A DNA stretch of 33,570 bases from assembly GCA_034927505.1 (NCBI GenBank), contig JAYFPY010000012.1:1-33570 (forward strand), written 5' to 3'. Under the pieces are notes generated by a model. That model did no database searches, was not told the origin of the DNA, and was given only the letters and a program-made list of their open reading frames with translations. Of the stretch, positions 7,471 through 14,487 are shown piece by piece. This DNA comes from RUG100 sp034927505. GTDB taxonomy: Bacteria > Bacillota > Clostridia > Peptostreptococcales > Anaerovoracaceae. The translations under genes were made by a program, and so were the position numbers. The number at the start of each line of letters is the position of its first letter. Position 1 is the first letter of the stretch.

Positions 7471-8406
7471 ATGTTAAATATTAAAGAAAGATGCACTAAA
7501 TCGACTATAGGCCTTTGCCTTATAGCAGCAATGATCATGGCTGTTGTGTTTTGTATTCCTACAAAAGCTTTTGCCGGGAGTGGAGCCGGATCTATATCCT
7601 GCAGCGGGATCAAAGTCGACGAAAGCAGCAAGCAGGTATATGCGCTGTTTACCAGGACTGCACCGGCTGATCAGGGTATTTATTCAATGTCCGGATTTGT
7701 AAAGTATGACAGCAGCAAACTGGAGTTCAAGCAGGTAGTTGCATACGGAGCTCAAGCGAACACAGCTGAAAAGGGAGAAGGCGTAATAGCCGTTTCATTT
7801 GGGATAACGGAAGCGCCTCATCAGGTCAGCTGGGCAGTTTTCTTCAAGCCAAAAGCCAGTATGGATGCCGGAGGAAGTGCTGCGGTCACTTGGTCGTTCA
7901 AGGATAAACTGGGCGGTATACAGGCCAATGTAGGGCCGGGGCAATTTGCTAAGGGGGCTGTACCTATTTCCGAGGTCTCGGGACTTTCCGGCGATGGTAC
8001 TATAACGGCAGAGGTTTCCGTAAAGGCAAAATACAATGTAAGATTTGTTGACTACGACGGCACGCTGCTGAAAAAGGTCACAGTAAGGGAAGGTGAAACG
8101 GCATCACCTCCTGCTGATCCTTCAAGAGAAGGATACACCTTTAAAGGATGGGACGGCGATTATACTTATGTACAGTCAAACAGGACGATAACGGCCTTGT
8201 ATTCCAAGAATGAAGGCAAAGTTGATGTAGATGAGCCTGAAGAAGGTAAAAAGGACGATACGATAAGCAGCAGTAATAATAATAAAAATCAAGGCAGTAC
8301 TTCTTTTGTAGTCACGTTCCATGCAAACGGCGGCAGTTATACTCCCGAAAAGCAAGTAGTGGAAAAGGGGCATACCATTCAGGAACCGGCCTCGCCAAGG
8401 AGGTAG
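7471..8406 (+). CDS. Secreted cohesin-like protein ending inside an InlB-B repeat (probably truncated)
   Basis: This 311-residue protein has a signal peptide (AFA near 35) and a cohesin-like domain at about 36-185 (KLGGIQANVGPGQFAKGAVP). One InlB-B-type repeat follows at about 188-245 (REGYTFKGW), then an acidic/Asn-rich linker at about 246-277. Only the first half of a second repeat is present (FVVTFHANGGS to EPASP). The frame stops at PRR-TAG, where CCAAGGAGGTAG also forms the Shine-Dalgarno sequence of the next gene. The missing half (GYxFxGW through LYAKW) is expected from the family. The cohesin-like strand pattern is also slightly diverged (YDSSKLEF). The truncation may be a decayed gene end or a deliberate half-module. 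The start follows GGGGGAAAG at about 7458-7466. Confidence 0.85.
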   Translation: MLNIKERCTKSTIGLCLIAAMIMAVVFCIPTKAFAGSGAGSISCSGIKVDESSKQVYALFTRTAPADQGIYSMSGFVKYDSSKLEFKQVVAYGAQANTAEKGEGVIAVSFGITEAPHQVSWAVFFKPKASMDAGGSAAVTWSFKDKLGGIQANVGPGQFAKGAVPISEVSGLSGDGTITAEVSVKAKYNVRFVDYDGTLLKKVTVREGETASPPADPSREGYTFKGWDGDYTYVQSNRTITALYSKNEGKVDVDEPEEGKKDDTISSSNNNKNQGSTSFVVTFHANGGSYTPEKQVVEKGHTIQEPASPRR

Positions 8407-8409
8407 ATG

Positions 8410-9117
8410 ATGGATATTACGATTTGTCTGAGCAACGAAGACGAAACAAAAAAGCTGCAGGACAAGCTGAAGACGCTGGGGAAAAAGTACAGTATATATG
8501 TAAATACAGATGTCTGCAGCAATACTGAATCTCTCATGTTTCATTCGGATGACGATCCCAACAAGAAGGATCTTGTTATAGTAGATACGCAGCTGACCGG
8601 CGAAGACGGGATAGAGGTCGCCACAAAACTGCGTGACAAGGGATACGAGAATGAGCTTATTTTTCTGACAAAAGAAAAGGGAAAAGTTTTTGATTCTTTC
8701 AATGCAGAGCCTTTGAATTATATTCTGGAAGATGAACTGGACAAGAGACTGGAAGACACATTTGTAAGAGCAGATAAAAAGATGCAGCGAAGAAGAGAAG
8801 ATATGATTTCTCTTTCATGTGCCGGCGAAACAAGGAATGTCAATCTGAGAGATATTTACTATTTTCATTCAGAAGGAAAACTGCTGGATATGCATTATAG
8901 CGGAGAACGTACATTCCAGTTCTATTCACCTATCAAAAAAATCGAGGAGCTCTTGTTTGCTAAGGGCTTTGTTCGTATACACAGAAGCTATCTTGTTTCG
9001 GAAACCAAGATAAAAAAGGTATCTTATGAGACTGTTGAAATGATCAACGGAGATACGCTGCCTGTAGGCAGGGCTTTCTATAAGGCTTTGAAAAGCAAGA
9101 TGAGAGAAGATGTTTAA
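8410..9117 (+). CDS. LytTR-family response regulator (AgrA/VirR type)
   Basis: This 235-residue protein has an N-terminal receiver-like domain at about 1-115 with acidic residues near 9-12, probable phosphoacceptor Asp59 in VIVDTQLTGEDG and a LTK switch-lysine motif near 88-90. The C-terminal LytTR DNA-binding domain covers about 135-233 (IYYFHSEGKLLDMHY, GFVRIHRSYLV, LPVGRAFYKAL). Two adjacent ATGs exist at 8407 and 8410. AAGGAGG ends at 8403, so 8410 has the normal 6-base spacing and is chosen. The gene directly abuts the truncated surface gene and is followed 2 bases later by a membrane protein. No histidine kinase lies in the window. LytTR proteins bind direct repeats near promoters; boxes at 1374-1407 are candidate targets. 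Confidence 0.9.
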   Translation: MDITICLSNEDETKKLQDKLKTLGKKYSIYVNTDVCSNTESLMFHSDDDPNKKDLVIVDTQLTGEDGIEVATKLRDKGYENELIFLTKEKGKVFDSFNAEPLNYILEDELDKRLEDTFVRADKKMQRRREDMISLSCAGETRNVNLRDIYYFHSEGKLLDMHYSGERTFQFYSPIKKIEELLFAKGFVRIHRSYLVSETKIKKVSYETVEMINGDTLPVGRAFYKALKSKMREDV

Positions 9118-9119
9118 TT

Positions 9120-10031
9120 ATGGCAAAAAAATGGGGTTACGTAATTAGGATAGCTATTATTATGGTCTTGATAGGGGTTTTGTTTTATTTTATTTTCACG
9201 GGGAAAGATCATCAGGACCTGTCTTATTCGGGTGCTGATGTATTTTTTTCATCGCAGGAAGTGAATAGTATAAGCAGTGAATATCTTTTGAGGCAGGAAG
9301 CGGAAAAGAGGTTGAATGTAGGCGTTGCAAAAAAAAGCGACGTCAAAAACGGAGTGGCAGAGGATTGGATAGTCAAGCCGGGAAGACTGCCGAGCAGCCA
9401 AATCGAGATATTGAATGATCTGGACCAGATATTTGATAAAGCGAAGGGCCTGAAGGATGGAGAACTGGCAACTGTCAGGTGCGGCATTGAAGTCGGGCCG
9501 CAGACAGGCATAAAGAGGATAATCAAGATCATCATAGTCGGCGGAGATACCAAAGCTATGGAAAAAAAATATGGGATCAGTAAAAATTCTGTTACTAAGA
9601 CGAAAAATGTGATAGTGCCGGGAGAAACAAAGGAGATAACCAGGACCGGATATGAATTTGCCGGCTGGGTGTATTATGACAGTAATGGGGATGAAGTCTT
9701 CTGGGATTTCGATTCACCTGTATACAGCAATGTGGACCTGTACGCTAAGTGGTACAGCAAGAAGAATATAACGAAACAGCAAAAAGCCAGGGTAGCAGAG
9801 CGGAAAACTTACTTGACAAATTCGTTTGATTTCTTTGAACGGTTCAACAACAAAGAGCCGGAGAGACAGGTCGATAAATGGGACTATGTTGCAAGCGCAA
9901 GTTACGGCATACTTCCAATACTGCTGATACTGCTGACAGTCAGCATGGGTTCGGATATCAAAGTAATAATCTGGTACAGAAGGCGCAAGAAAAAAATACT
10001 GCAGATAATCAATCAGGGAGGCGAAAAATGA
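9120..10031 (+). CDS. Two-pass membrane protein with extracellular partial InlB-B repeat
   Basis: This 303-residue protein has an N-terminal membrane helix at about 7-27, an extracellular part of about 230 residues, a second helix at about 262-286, and a cytosolic basic tail (RRRKKK). Residues about 160-212 match the second half of an InlB-B repeat (TRTGYEFAGW, SNVDLYAKW). The preceding strands (VIVPGETKEI) are a poor match to a first half. It starts 2 bases after the regulator stop and has no strong ribosome binding site, suggesting translational coupling. By position it resembles the membrane partner in LytTR regulator/membrane-inhibitor pairs (HdrRM, BrsRM). It could equally act in assembly or anchoring. 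I do not recognise the family of the N-terminal extracellular segment. Confidence 0.8.
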   Translation: MAKKWGYVIRIAIIMVLIGVLFYFIFTGKDHQDLSYSGADVFFSSQEVNSISSEYLLRQEAEKRLNVGVAKKSDVKNGVAEDWIVKPGRLPSSQIEILNDLDQIFDKAKGLKDGELATVRCGIEVGPQTGIKRIIKIIIVGGDTKAMEKKYGISKNSVTKTKNVIVPGETKEITRTGYEFAGWVYYDSNGDEVFWDFDSPVYSNVDLYAKWYSKKNITKQQKARVAERKTYLTNSFDFFERFNNKEPERQVDKWDYVASASYGILPILLILLTVSMGSDIKVIIWYRRRKKKILQIINQGGEK

Positions 10032-10210
10032 CAACTATCAATATAATAATAATTGCAGCGATAATCGCTGCTCTGATAATAGAACTGATAATAAAGATCT
10101 GGGCGGCAAAACAGCTGGAGGCCATAGATGCACTGGGTGATGTTTCTCTTATCAAAAATCAAAACAAGCAAAAACATCTTGTCAGGCCGGGATCTGAGGA
10201 TCAGAATTAA
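10028..10210 (+). CDS. Small membrane protein (60 aa)
   Basis: The start ATG overlaps the preceding stop (ATGA at 10028-10031), and GGGAGG at 10016-10021 lies 6 bases upstream. The 60-residue product has an Ile/Ala-rich membrane helix at about 4-27, followed by a polar tail (KQLEAIDALGDV, KNQNKQKHLVRP). A longer in-frame reading from 9878 overlaps the upstream gene and has no ribosome binding site. The overlap implies coupling with the 9120 membrane protein, so the two may act as a pair. No family is recognised. Confidence 0.7.
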   Translation: MTTINIIIIAAIIAALIIELIIKIWAAKQLEAIDALGDVSLIKNQNKQKHLVRPGSEDQN

Positions 10211-10213
10211 AAA

Positions 10214-10495
10214 TCAATCAGAAATCCGGTTACCTATTTTATAGGAATGTATCCCGTTTTCGAATTTACTTCGATGAGCTGGGTCTATCTTGCCGGTCAT
10301 ATCGATGACGTGAGAAAGGTTGCCGGATTCCGTTTCAACTAATAGAATACGAGTGTTTCGGCATACCAGCCAGCATGGATCATACGACGGTTTCTTACCG
10401 TCGTGTTTTTTTTTGAGATGTTTTTTTACCGGATAGATGACGGCTTCTCCCCCGATCAGTTCAAAGAGTCTGTTTTTCATTTCAGTTGTTATCAT
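10214..10495 (-). CDS. Small protein of unknown function
   Basis: This 93-residue soluble protein has no signal peptide or membrane segment. It is basic in its first half (KKHLKKKHDGKKP) with a segment PCWLVCRNTRILLVETESG that suggests a small beta fold. On the minus strand, GAAGGGAG lies about 7 bases before the ATG, and a plausible promoter lies upstream at 10526-10555. It is convergent with the surface operon, its 3' end only 3 bases from the end of the 60-residue gene. Reading frame, ribosome binding site and promoter support a real gene. I do not recognise its family. Confidence 0.65.
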   Translation of the reverse strand: MITTEMKNRLFELIGGEAVIYPVKKHLKKKHDGKKPSYDPCWLVCRNTRILLVETESGNLSHVIDMTGKIDPAHRSKFENGIHSYKIGNRISD

Positions 10496-10525
10496 GCTGC
10501 ATCTCCCTTCTACCCTGCTGTGTTA

Positions 10526-10555
10526 AGTATAGCACGTAGGGTACTGAAGGAGCAA
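10526..10555 (-). promoter_or_regulatory. Promoter of the minus-strand 93-aa gene
   Basis: On the minus strand TTGCTC (10550-10555) is followed by 18 bases and TATACT (10526-10531) with an extended TGC just before it. Transcription would begin about 20 bases before the ribosome binding site. Confidence 0.5.
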
Positions 10556-10589
10556 ACAGGAAAATTATAGAAATAATAGCAAATAATAC

Positions 10590-10618
10590 TTGACATATAT
10601 TAACAATTATATTATTAT
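10590..10618 (+). promoter_or_regulatory. Promoter of the YdbC-like gene
   Basis: A perfect TTGACA (10590-10595) is followed by 17 bases and TATTAT (10613-10618), in an A+T-rich stretch. The ribosome binding site AAGGAG at 10650-10654 and ATG 10664 follow. It is one of the best promoter matches in the window. Confidence 0.75.
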
Positions 10619-10663
10619 ATGGATACTTCGAAGAGTGAATAATGAAAGAAAGGAGATCATGAT

Positions 10664-10921
10664 ATGGCAGTAAACGAGAATGAAAAAAAGGAAATCAAAT
10701 ATGACATCAAAGAACACATCGGTGTCATAAAAACATTCAACACCGGCTGGCAGAAAGAACTGAATCTGATTTCATGGAATGACGGTACTCCGAAATACGA
10801 CATACGCGAATGGGATATGAAACATGCGCATATGACCAGGGGCATCACCCTTTTCCCTGATGAAATGGAATCGATCTGTTCATTGCTGCAGGGCAGGGAA
10901 TTTGAAACAGAAGAGAATTGA
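10664..10921 (+). CDS. YdbC/PC4-like single-stranded DNA-binding protein
   Basis: This 85-residue protein matches the YdbC family of small Firmicute proteins with a PC4-like fold: IKYDIKEHIGVI, GWQKELNLISWNDGTPKYDIREW and the C-terminal helix LFPDEMESICSLL. YdbC of Lactococcus binds single-stranded nucleic acid; a role in transcription or repair is inferred from the fold. AAGGAG precedes two ATGs, and only 10664 is in frame (10659 is not). It is a single-gene unit with its own promoter and a hairpin downstream at 10980-11011. Confidence 0.8.
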   Translation: MAVNENEKKEIKYDIKEHIGVIKTFNTGWQKELNLISWNDGTPKYDIREWDMKHAHMTRGITLFPDEMESICSLLQGREFETEEN

Positions 10922-10979
10922 TCGGCATCAAATCAATCTTAAAACCTAACTTATTAATTTAATAACACCCTTTCACGAT

Positions 10980-11011
10980 AAAGGCGGTATGGCAGTTGCT
11001 ATACCGTCTTT
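10980..11011 (+). terminator. Hairpin terminator of the YdbC-like gene
   Basis: AAAGGCGGTATGGCA (10980-10994) pairs with TGCTATACCGTCTTT (10997-11011) with two G-U pairs; the innermost pairs must open to form a loop. The U-run is short (TTT then CCC), so it is a modest terminator. Its 3' arm overlaps the candidate promoter at 10996-11025. Confidence 0.5.
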
Positions 11012-11025
11012 CCCTGTGTTATACT
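10996..11025 (+). promoter_or_regulatory. Candidate promoter of the nucleoside kinase operon
   Basis: TTGCTA (10996-11001) is followed by 18 bases and TATACT (11020-11025), with an extended TGT at 11017-11019. The leader would be about 15-20 bases before the start codon of 11050. Confidence 0.45.
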
Positions 11026-11049
11026 GAATTTCATACGCGGAGGCATATT

Positions 11050-12714
11050 ATGAAAGTGAAATTGAAAAAGAGTGCAGAGCAGGATCCTGTTGAAATAGAT
11101 GTAGAAAAGGGTACTACACTGGAAGAAATATATCGGCGTTATGCTGATGATATTCCGTTCAAGATCATAGTTGCAAAGCAGGATAATAAACTTGAAGACC
11201 TGACTCACACTGTAAAAAAACCATGCAGTATTGAATTTCTCGATGTGAGAGACCAGGCGGCAAAACTGGTGTATCAGCACAGTCTGATAATGGTATATCT
11301 TAAGGCAGTCGAAGAGGTCATGGGAAGAAATGAAGTGGAGATACAGAATTCTCTCAGCAAAGGACTTTATACAGAAATAAAGAGCAAAGAACCTGTAACA
11401 CAGAACCAGATAGACGGCGTCTATGAGAGAATGAAAGAAATAGTTGCTGCGGACATGCCGTATAAAAAGATAAAAGTATCGCGTCGCGAGGGGCTGGAGA
11501 TACTGGAGAAAACGGATCTTATAGGAAAGATACGGCTTATCGAGGATTCTCCCGATGTAAAATATCTTAAATTTTACAGTTTGGAAGGATTTGTAAATTT
11601 TTTCTACGGGCTAATGGTGCCTTCGACCGGTTATCTATACGATTTCGAACTGCGCAAATATAGAAGAGGGGTACTGCTGAGGCATCCTCATAACACATCG
11701 CCGGAGGGCGTTCCCGAGTTTGTTGATGACAGAAAACTGTACTCGGCTTTCGGGGAAGCTAAGAGATGGCAGACCATGCAGGATATTCATTATGTTACGG
11801 ATCTCAACGAAAAAATCGAAAAGGGAGAAAGCCGGGAGATAATACAGCTTTCCGAAGCGCTTCATCAGAAAAAGATCGTCGAGATCGCCTCGGACATAAG
11901 GAAGAATAAAAAGAGGCTGATACTCATAGCGGGGCCGTCATCGTCCGGGAAGACTACCTTTGCAAGAAGGCTGTGCATACAGCTGCAGGTCGAAGGCGTA
12001 AAACCGCTGTATATGGGTACCGATGACTATTTTGTTGAAAGAAAGGATACGCCTCTTAATGAAAAAGGCGAGCCGAATTTTGAGAATCTGGAAGCCGTTG
12101 ATGTAAAACTGTTCAACGATCAGATGAATGGACTGCTGCAGGGAAAAGAAGTCGATCTTCCTACTTTTGATTTTATCAAAGGCACGAAAGTATTCGGAAA
12201 AAGGCTCACTTTCATAGAAAGCAGGCAGCCCATAGTAATAGAAGGGATCCATGCGCTGAACGACAAACTTACGCCGCTGATAAAGGATGATGAAAAGTAC
12301 AGGATCTATATCAGCCCGTTGACGCAGCTGAGCATAGACGATCACAACCGTATTTCTGTCACCGATGCCAGAATGCTGAGACGCTTGGTGCGCGACTATA
12401 AATATAGAGGGCACTCGGCGGCAGAGACTATACGCAGCTGGCCGCAGGTGAGAGCCGGCGAGGATAAAAATGTTTTCCCCTACAATGGGAAAGCAGATGT
12501 ATTCTTCAATTCATCTCATATATATGAACTGGGAGTGTTGAAAAAATACGCGGAACCTCTGCTGGTATCCATTACCCAGGATGAAGAAGAGTACAGCGAA
12601 GCCGTAAGGCTGCTGAAATTCCTCGACTTTTTCAAAGTAATAAAAAATGATGAACTGATAACCAACGATTCTATTTTGAGAGAATTTATCGGCGGCAGTA
12701 TATTTGTAGAGTGA
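11050..12714 (+). CDS. Nucleoside (uridine) kinase with N-terminal TGS-like domain
   Basis: This 554-residue fusion is typical of Clostridia. A TGS/ubiquitin-like domain is at about 1-60, a middle region resembles the threonyl-tRNA synthetase editing-type segment (about 65-250), and a phosphoribulokinase/uridine kinase domain follows with a Walker A motif GPSSSGKTT near 295-303. It probably phosphorylates a nucleoside such as uridine using NTP; the substrate is not proven by sequence. GGAGG at 11039-11043 is 6 bases before ATG 11050, which excludes the longer in-frame start at 10996. It leads a three-gene unit with a PfkB kinase and a LUD protein. Confidence 0.85.
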   Translation: MKVKLKKSAEQDPVEIDVEKGTTLEEIYRRYADDIPFKIIVAKQDNKLEDLTHTVKKPCSIEFLDVRDQAAKLVYQHSLIMVYLKAVEEVMGRNEVEIQNSLSKGLYTEIKSKEPVTQNQIDGVYERMKEIVAADMPYKKIKVSRREGLEILEKTDLIGKIRLIEDSPDVKYLKFYSLEGFVNFFYGLMVPSTGYLYDFELRKYRRGVLLRHPHNTSPEGVPEFVDDRKLYSAFGEAKRWQTMQDIHYVTDLNEKIEKGESREIIQLSEALHQKKIVEIASDIRKNKKRLILIAGPSSSGKTTFARRLCIQLQVEGVKPLYMGTDDYFVERKDTPLNEKGEPNFENLEAVDVKLFNDQMNGLLQGKEVDLPTFDFIKGTKVFGKRLTFIESRQPIVIEGIHALNDKLTPLIKDDEKYRIYISPLTQLSIDDHNRISVTDARMLRRLVRDYKYRGHSAAETIRSWPQVRAGEDKNVFPYNGKADVFFNSSHIYELGVLKKYAEPLLVSITQDEEEYSEAVRLLKFLDFFKVIKNDELITNDSILREFIGGSIFVE

Positions 12715-12740
12715 AAGCACAGAGAAAAGGAGAATATCAA

Positions 12741-13652
12741 ATGAATAAAATATCCGTCATTGGCGGGATCAATGTAAATGTAAAAAGCAAGCCATACGTA
12801 CAGGTGAAACCCGGCGGCAGCAACCCGGGAACGCTGTCCCTGAAACTGGGCGGCAGCGGAAGAAATATAGCTGCCAATCTGGCAAAACTGGGCCTGGATG
12901 TCAGCTTTATAACAAAGGCCGGAAAAGATTTTTCCGCGGCAGCTGCCAGAGATGAACTGGCAGGGATGGGTGTAGATGTTTCTAATATAGTGATGGATGA
13001 AAACGGAAACACACCGGCCACAATGGAGGTCCTCAATGTTGTCGATGATGTTGAAATGGCTTTTGGCAATTCGGACATCCTGGAAACAGCAGATATAAAA
13101 ATGTTCGAGAGCGCAATGGACACGCTGAAAAGTTCATCGGCAGTCTGCATGGATGCAAATCTGAGCGCGGAAACACTTGAGTACCTGACAAAGGAGCTGG
13201 AAGGCGTGACTTTGTTCATGGATCCGGCAGCCGTGGAAAAAGCGGATAGAGTAAGTGAGATCATCGGACGATTTCACACAGTTTTGCCTAACAGAGCCGA
13301 GGCAGAAAGAATGACGGGCAAAACTATACTCAGCGAGGATCAGCTGATGGAAGCCGGTCAGTGGTTCCTGGACAGGGGCGTGGAAAGAGTGTTCATAAAG
13401 ATAGGAGCCGGCGGCGTATATTATAATGACAAAGGACGCAGCGGTATAGCAAAACCGGAAAAAGGCATTACGGTCATAGACAATTACGGCGCAGGGGATG
13501 CTTTCTCGGCGGCGGCGCTGTACGGTCATATCAACGGCATGGATATAGAGGAAACGGTAAAATTCGCTATGGCAGCTGCAGCAATGAACCTGGAGACCGA
13601 TGAAACTGTGAATGAGAAAATGTCTGTGGAAGAACTGAAAAGGAGAATGTAA
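12741..13652 (+). CDS. PfkB-family carbohydrate kinase, pseudouridine kinase-like
   Basis: This 303-residue ribokinase-fold kinase has the substrate-side motif GGSGRNIAANLAKLG near 37-50, as in pseudouridine kinase (PsuK/YeiC), and the C-terminal PfkB signature DNYGAGDAFSAA near 246-257, where the Asp of GAGD is the catalytic base. PsuK makes pseudouridine 5'-phosphate. The usual partner PsuG glycosidase is not in the window, so the exact substrate is uncertain. AAAAGGAG at 12725-12732 sets the ATG at 12741 rather than 12711. The next gene starts 4 bases after its stop. Confidence 0.82.
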   Translation: MNKISVIGGINVNVKSKPYVQVKPGGSNPGTLSLKLGGSGRNIAANLAKLGLDVSFITKAGKDFSAAAARDELAGMGVDVSNIVMDENGNTPATMEVLNVVDDVEMAFGNSDILETADIKMFESAMDTLKSSSAVCMDANLSAETLEYLTKELEGVTLFMDPAAVEKADRVSEIIGRFHTVLPNRAEAERMTGKTILSEDQLMEAGQWFLDRGVERVFIKIGAGGVYYNDKGRSGIAKPEKGITVIDNYGAGDAFSAAALYGHINGMDIEETVKFAMAAAAMNLETDETVNEKMSVEELKRRM

Positions 13653-13656
13653 CTGT

Positions 13657-14298
13657 ATGGATAAAATCGTTAAAAAGGCAAACCAAAAAAAGTGCGAACA
13701 AATAATCAAGGCACTGGAAAAAAGGTCCATGACCGGACATTACTGCGAAACGGCAAGAGAAGCCGGGGAGCAGATCCTGTCGATGATAAAGGACGGAGAC
13801 ACAGTCAGCTGGGGAGGCTCTGTGACAGTGGATCAGCTGGGCATAAAGGAAAGACTGCCTATGGTTGGAGCAAAAAGCATAGATGTATGGGCTCCGTCAG
13901 ATCCTGAGGAAGCAAGGACAGCAAAGCTTCATGCCCTGGGAGCGGACGTGTATCTTACCAGCACCAATGCGATCACTATGGATGGACAGCTGGTCAATGT
14001 GGACGGGACCGGAAACCGGATAGCTGCTATGGCCTTTGGACCAAGAAAAGTCGTTGTTGTTGCAGGTGTAAATAAAATCGCGGCCGATGTGGATTCGGCG
14101 GTGAAGAGGATGAAGACGGACGCATGTCCGCCAAACTGCATTCGCCTCAACAAGAAAACGCCGTGCGCGCTGACGGGAAAATGCGCCGACTGTCTCATAC
14201 CGGCAGAAACAGCGTGCTGCAGTACTGTAATAACAAGAATGTCCAACAGAGCGGGGAGGATGCATATAATCCTCGTCAACGAAGAACTGGGATACTAA
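13657..14298 (+). CDS. LUD-domain (LutC/DUF162-like) protein
   Basis: This 213-residue protein belongs to the LUD family: DTVSWGGSVTVDQLGI, LTSTNAITMDGQLVNVDGTGNRIAAM and PRKVVVVAGVNKI are typical. It has Cys residues at the C-terminal end (DACPPNC, GKCADC, ACC) of a pattern seen in this DUF162 subgroup, which could bind metal or an Fe-S cluster; that is inference. LutC itself takes part in L-lactate oxidation with LutA and LutB, but neither is present, so a lactate role is not supported here. AAGGAG at 13640-13645 lies inside the preceding gene, 11 bases before this ATG. A terminator follows at 14311-14347. Confidence 0.8.
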   Translation: MDKIVKKANQKKCEQIIKALEKRSMTGHYCETAREAGEQILSMIKDGDTVSWGGSVTVDQLGIKERLPMVGAKSIDVWAPSDPEEARTAKLHALGADVYLTSTNAITMDGQLVNVDGTGNRIAAMAFGPRKVVVVAGVNKIAADVDSAVKRMKTDACPPNCIRLNKKTPCALTGKCADCLIPAETACCSTVITRMSNRAGRMHIILVNEELGY

Positions 14299-14310
14299 AG
14301 ACATAACAAG

Positions 14311-14347
14311 ATGCCGCCTCACGGGAACAGCGTGGAGCGGTATTTTT
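14311..14347 (+). terminator. Intrinsic terminator of the kinase-LUD operon
   Basis: ATGCCGC (14311-14317) pairs with GCGGTAT (14337-14343) with one G-U pair, CAC/GTG pairs inside it, and a T-tract (TTTTT) follows. This separates the operon from the ribosomal superoperon. Confidence 0.75.
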
Positions 14348-14356
14348 AACAGTCGG

Positions 14357-14410
14357 AACGTGCAAAAAGAAACACGTGGGGACGTGTACAGGGGTCGCAG
14401 GCCGTAAAGC
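14357..14410 (+). repeat. Degenerate upstream copy of part of the S10 leader
   Basis: The stretch aligns with 14620-14684 of the leader. Both contain an ACGTG-type arm, an A-rich loop, a CACG-type arm, then CGTGTACA and TCGCAGGC as exact blocks (with GGGG inserted between them here) and CGTA..GCT. It lies upstream of the promoter at 14453-14481, so it would not be in that transcript. Together with the terminator, promoter and leader it fills the 453-base gap between 14298 and 14752. Confidence 0.55.
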
Positions 14411-14452
14411 TTGGAAAAACACGATTTGTGGGGTAAAAAAATAAAAAAACTC

Positions 14453-14481
14453 TTGCATTTGATTTCAGGATGTTATATACT
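14453..14481 (+). promoter_or_regulatory. Main promoter of the ribosomal protein superoperon
   Basis: TTGCAT (14453-14458) is followed by 17 bases and TATACT (14476-14481), with an A-rich tract (14434-14449) upstream that could act as an UP element. Transcription would begin at about 14488, giving a leader of about 260 nt before rpsJ. Confidence 0.75.
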
Positions 14482-14487
14482 CAAAAA

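Noticed and set aside
169..8406. A cellulosome (enzyme-bearing scaffold)
   Set aside because: Dockerin and cohesin-like modules are present but no glycoside hydrolase or carbohydrate-binding catalytic partner is visible in the window.
8392..8440. Frameshift that would restore the second InlB-B repeat of the 7471 gene
   Set aside because: The other frame reads KEVDDGYYDLSEQRRR, which lacks the FxGW motif and the rest of the repeat; only a true regulator frame follows.
10193..10205. TCTGA/TCAGA hairpin as a terminator between the convergent genes
   Set aside because: The stem is only 5 bp and no U-tract of note follows in either direction.
12737..14458. Long minus-strand open frames opposite the kinase and LUD genes
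   Set aside because: They lie opposite well-supported genes, lack ribosome binding sites and have no recognisable domains.
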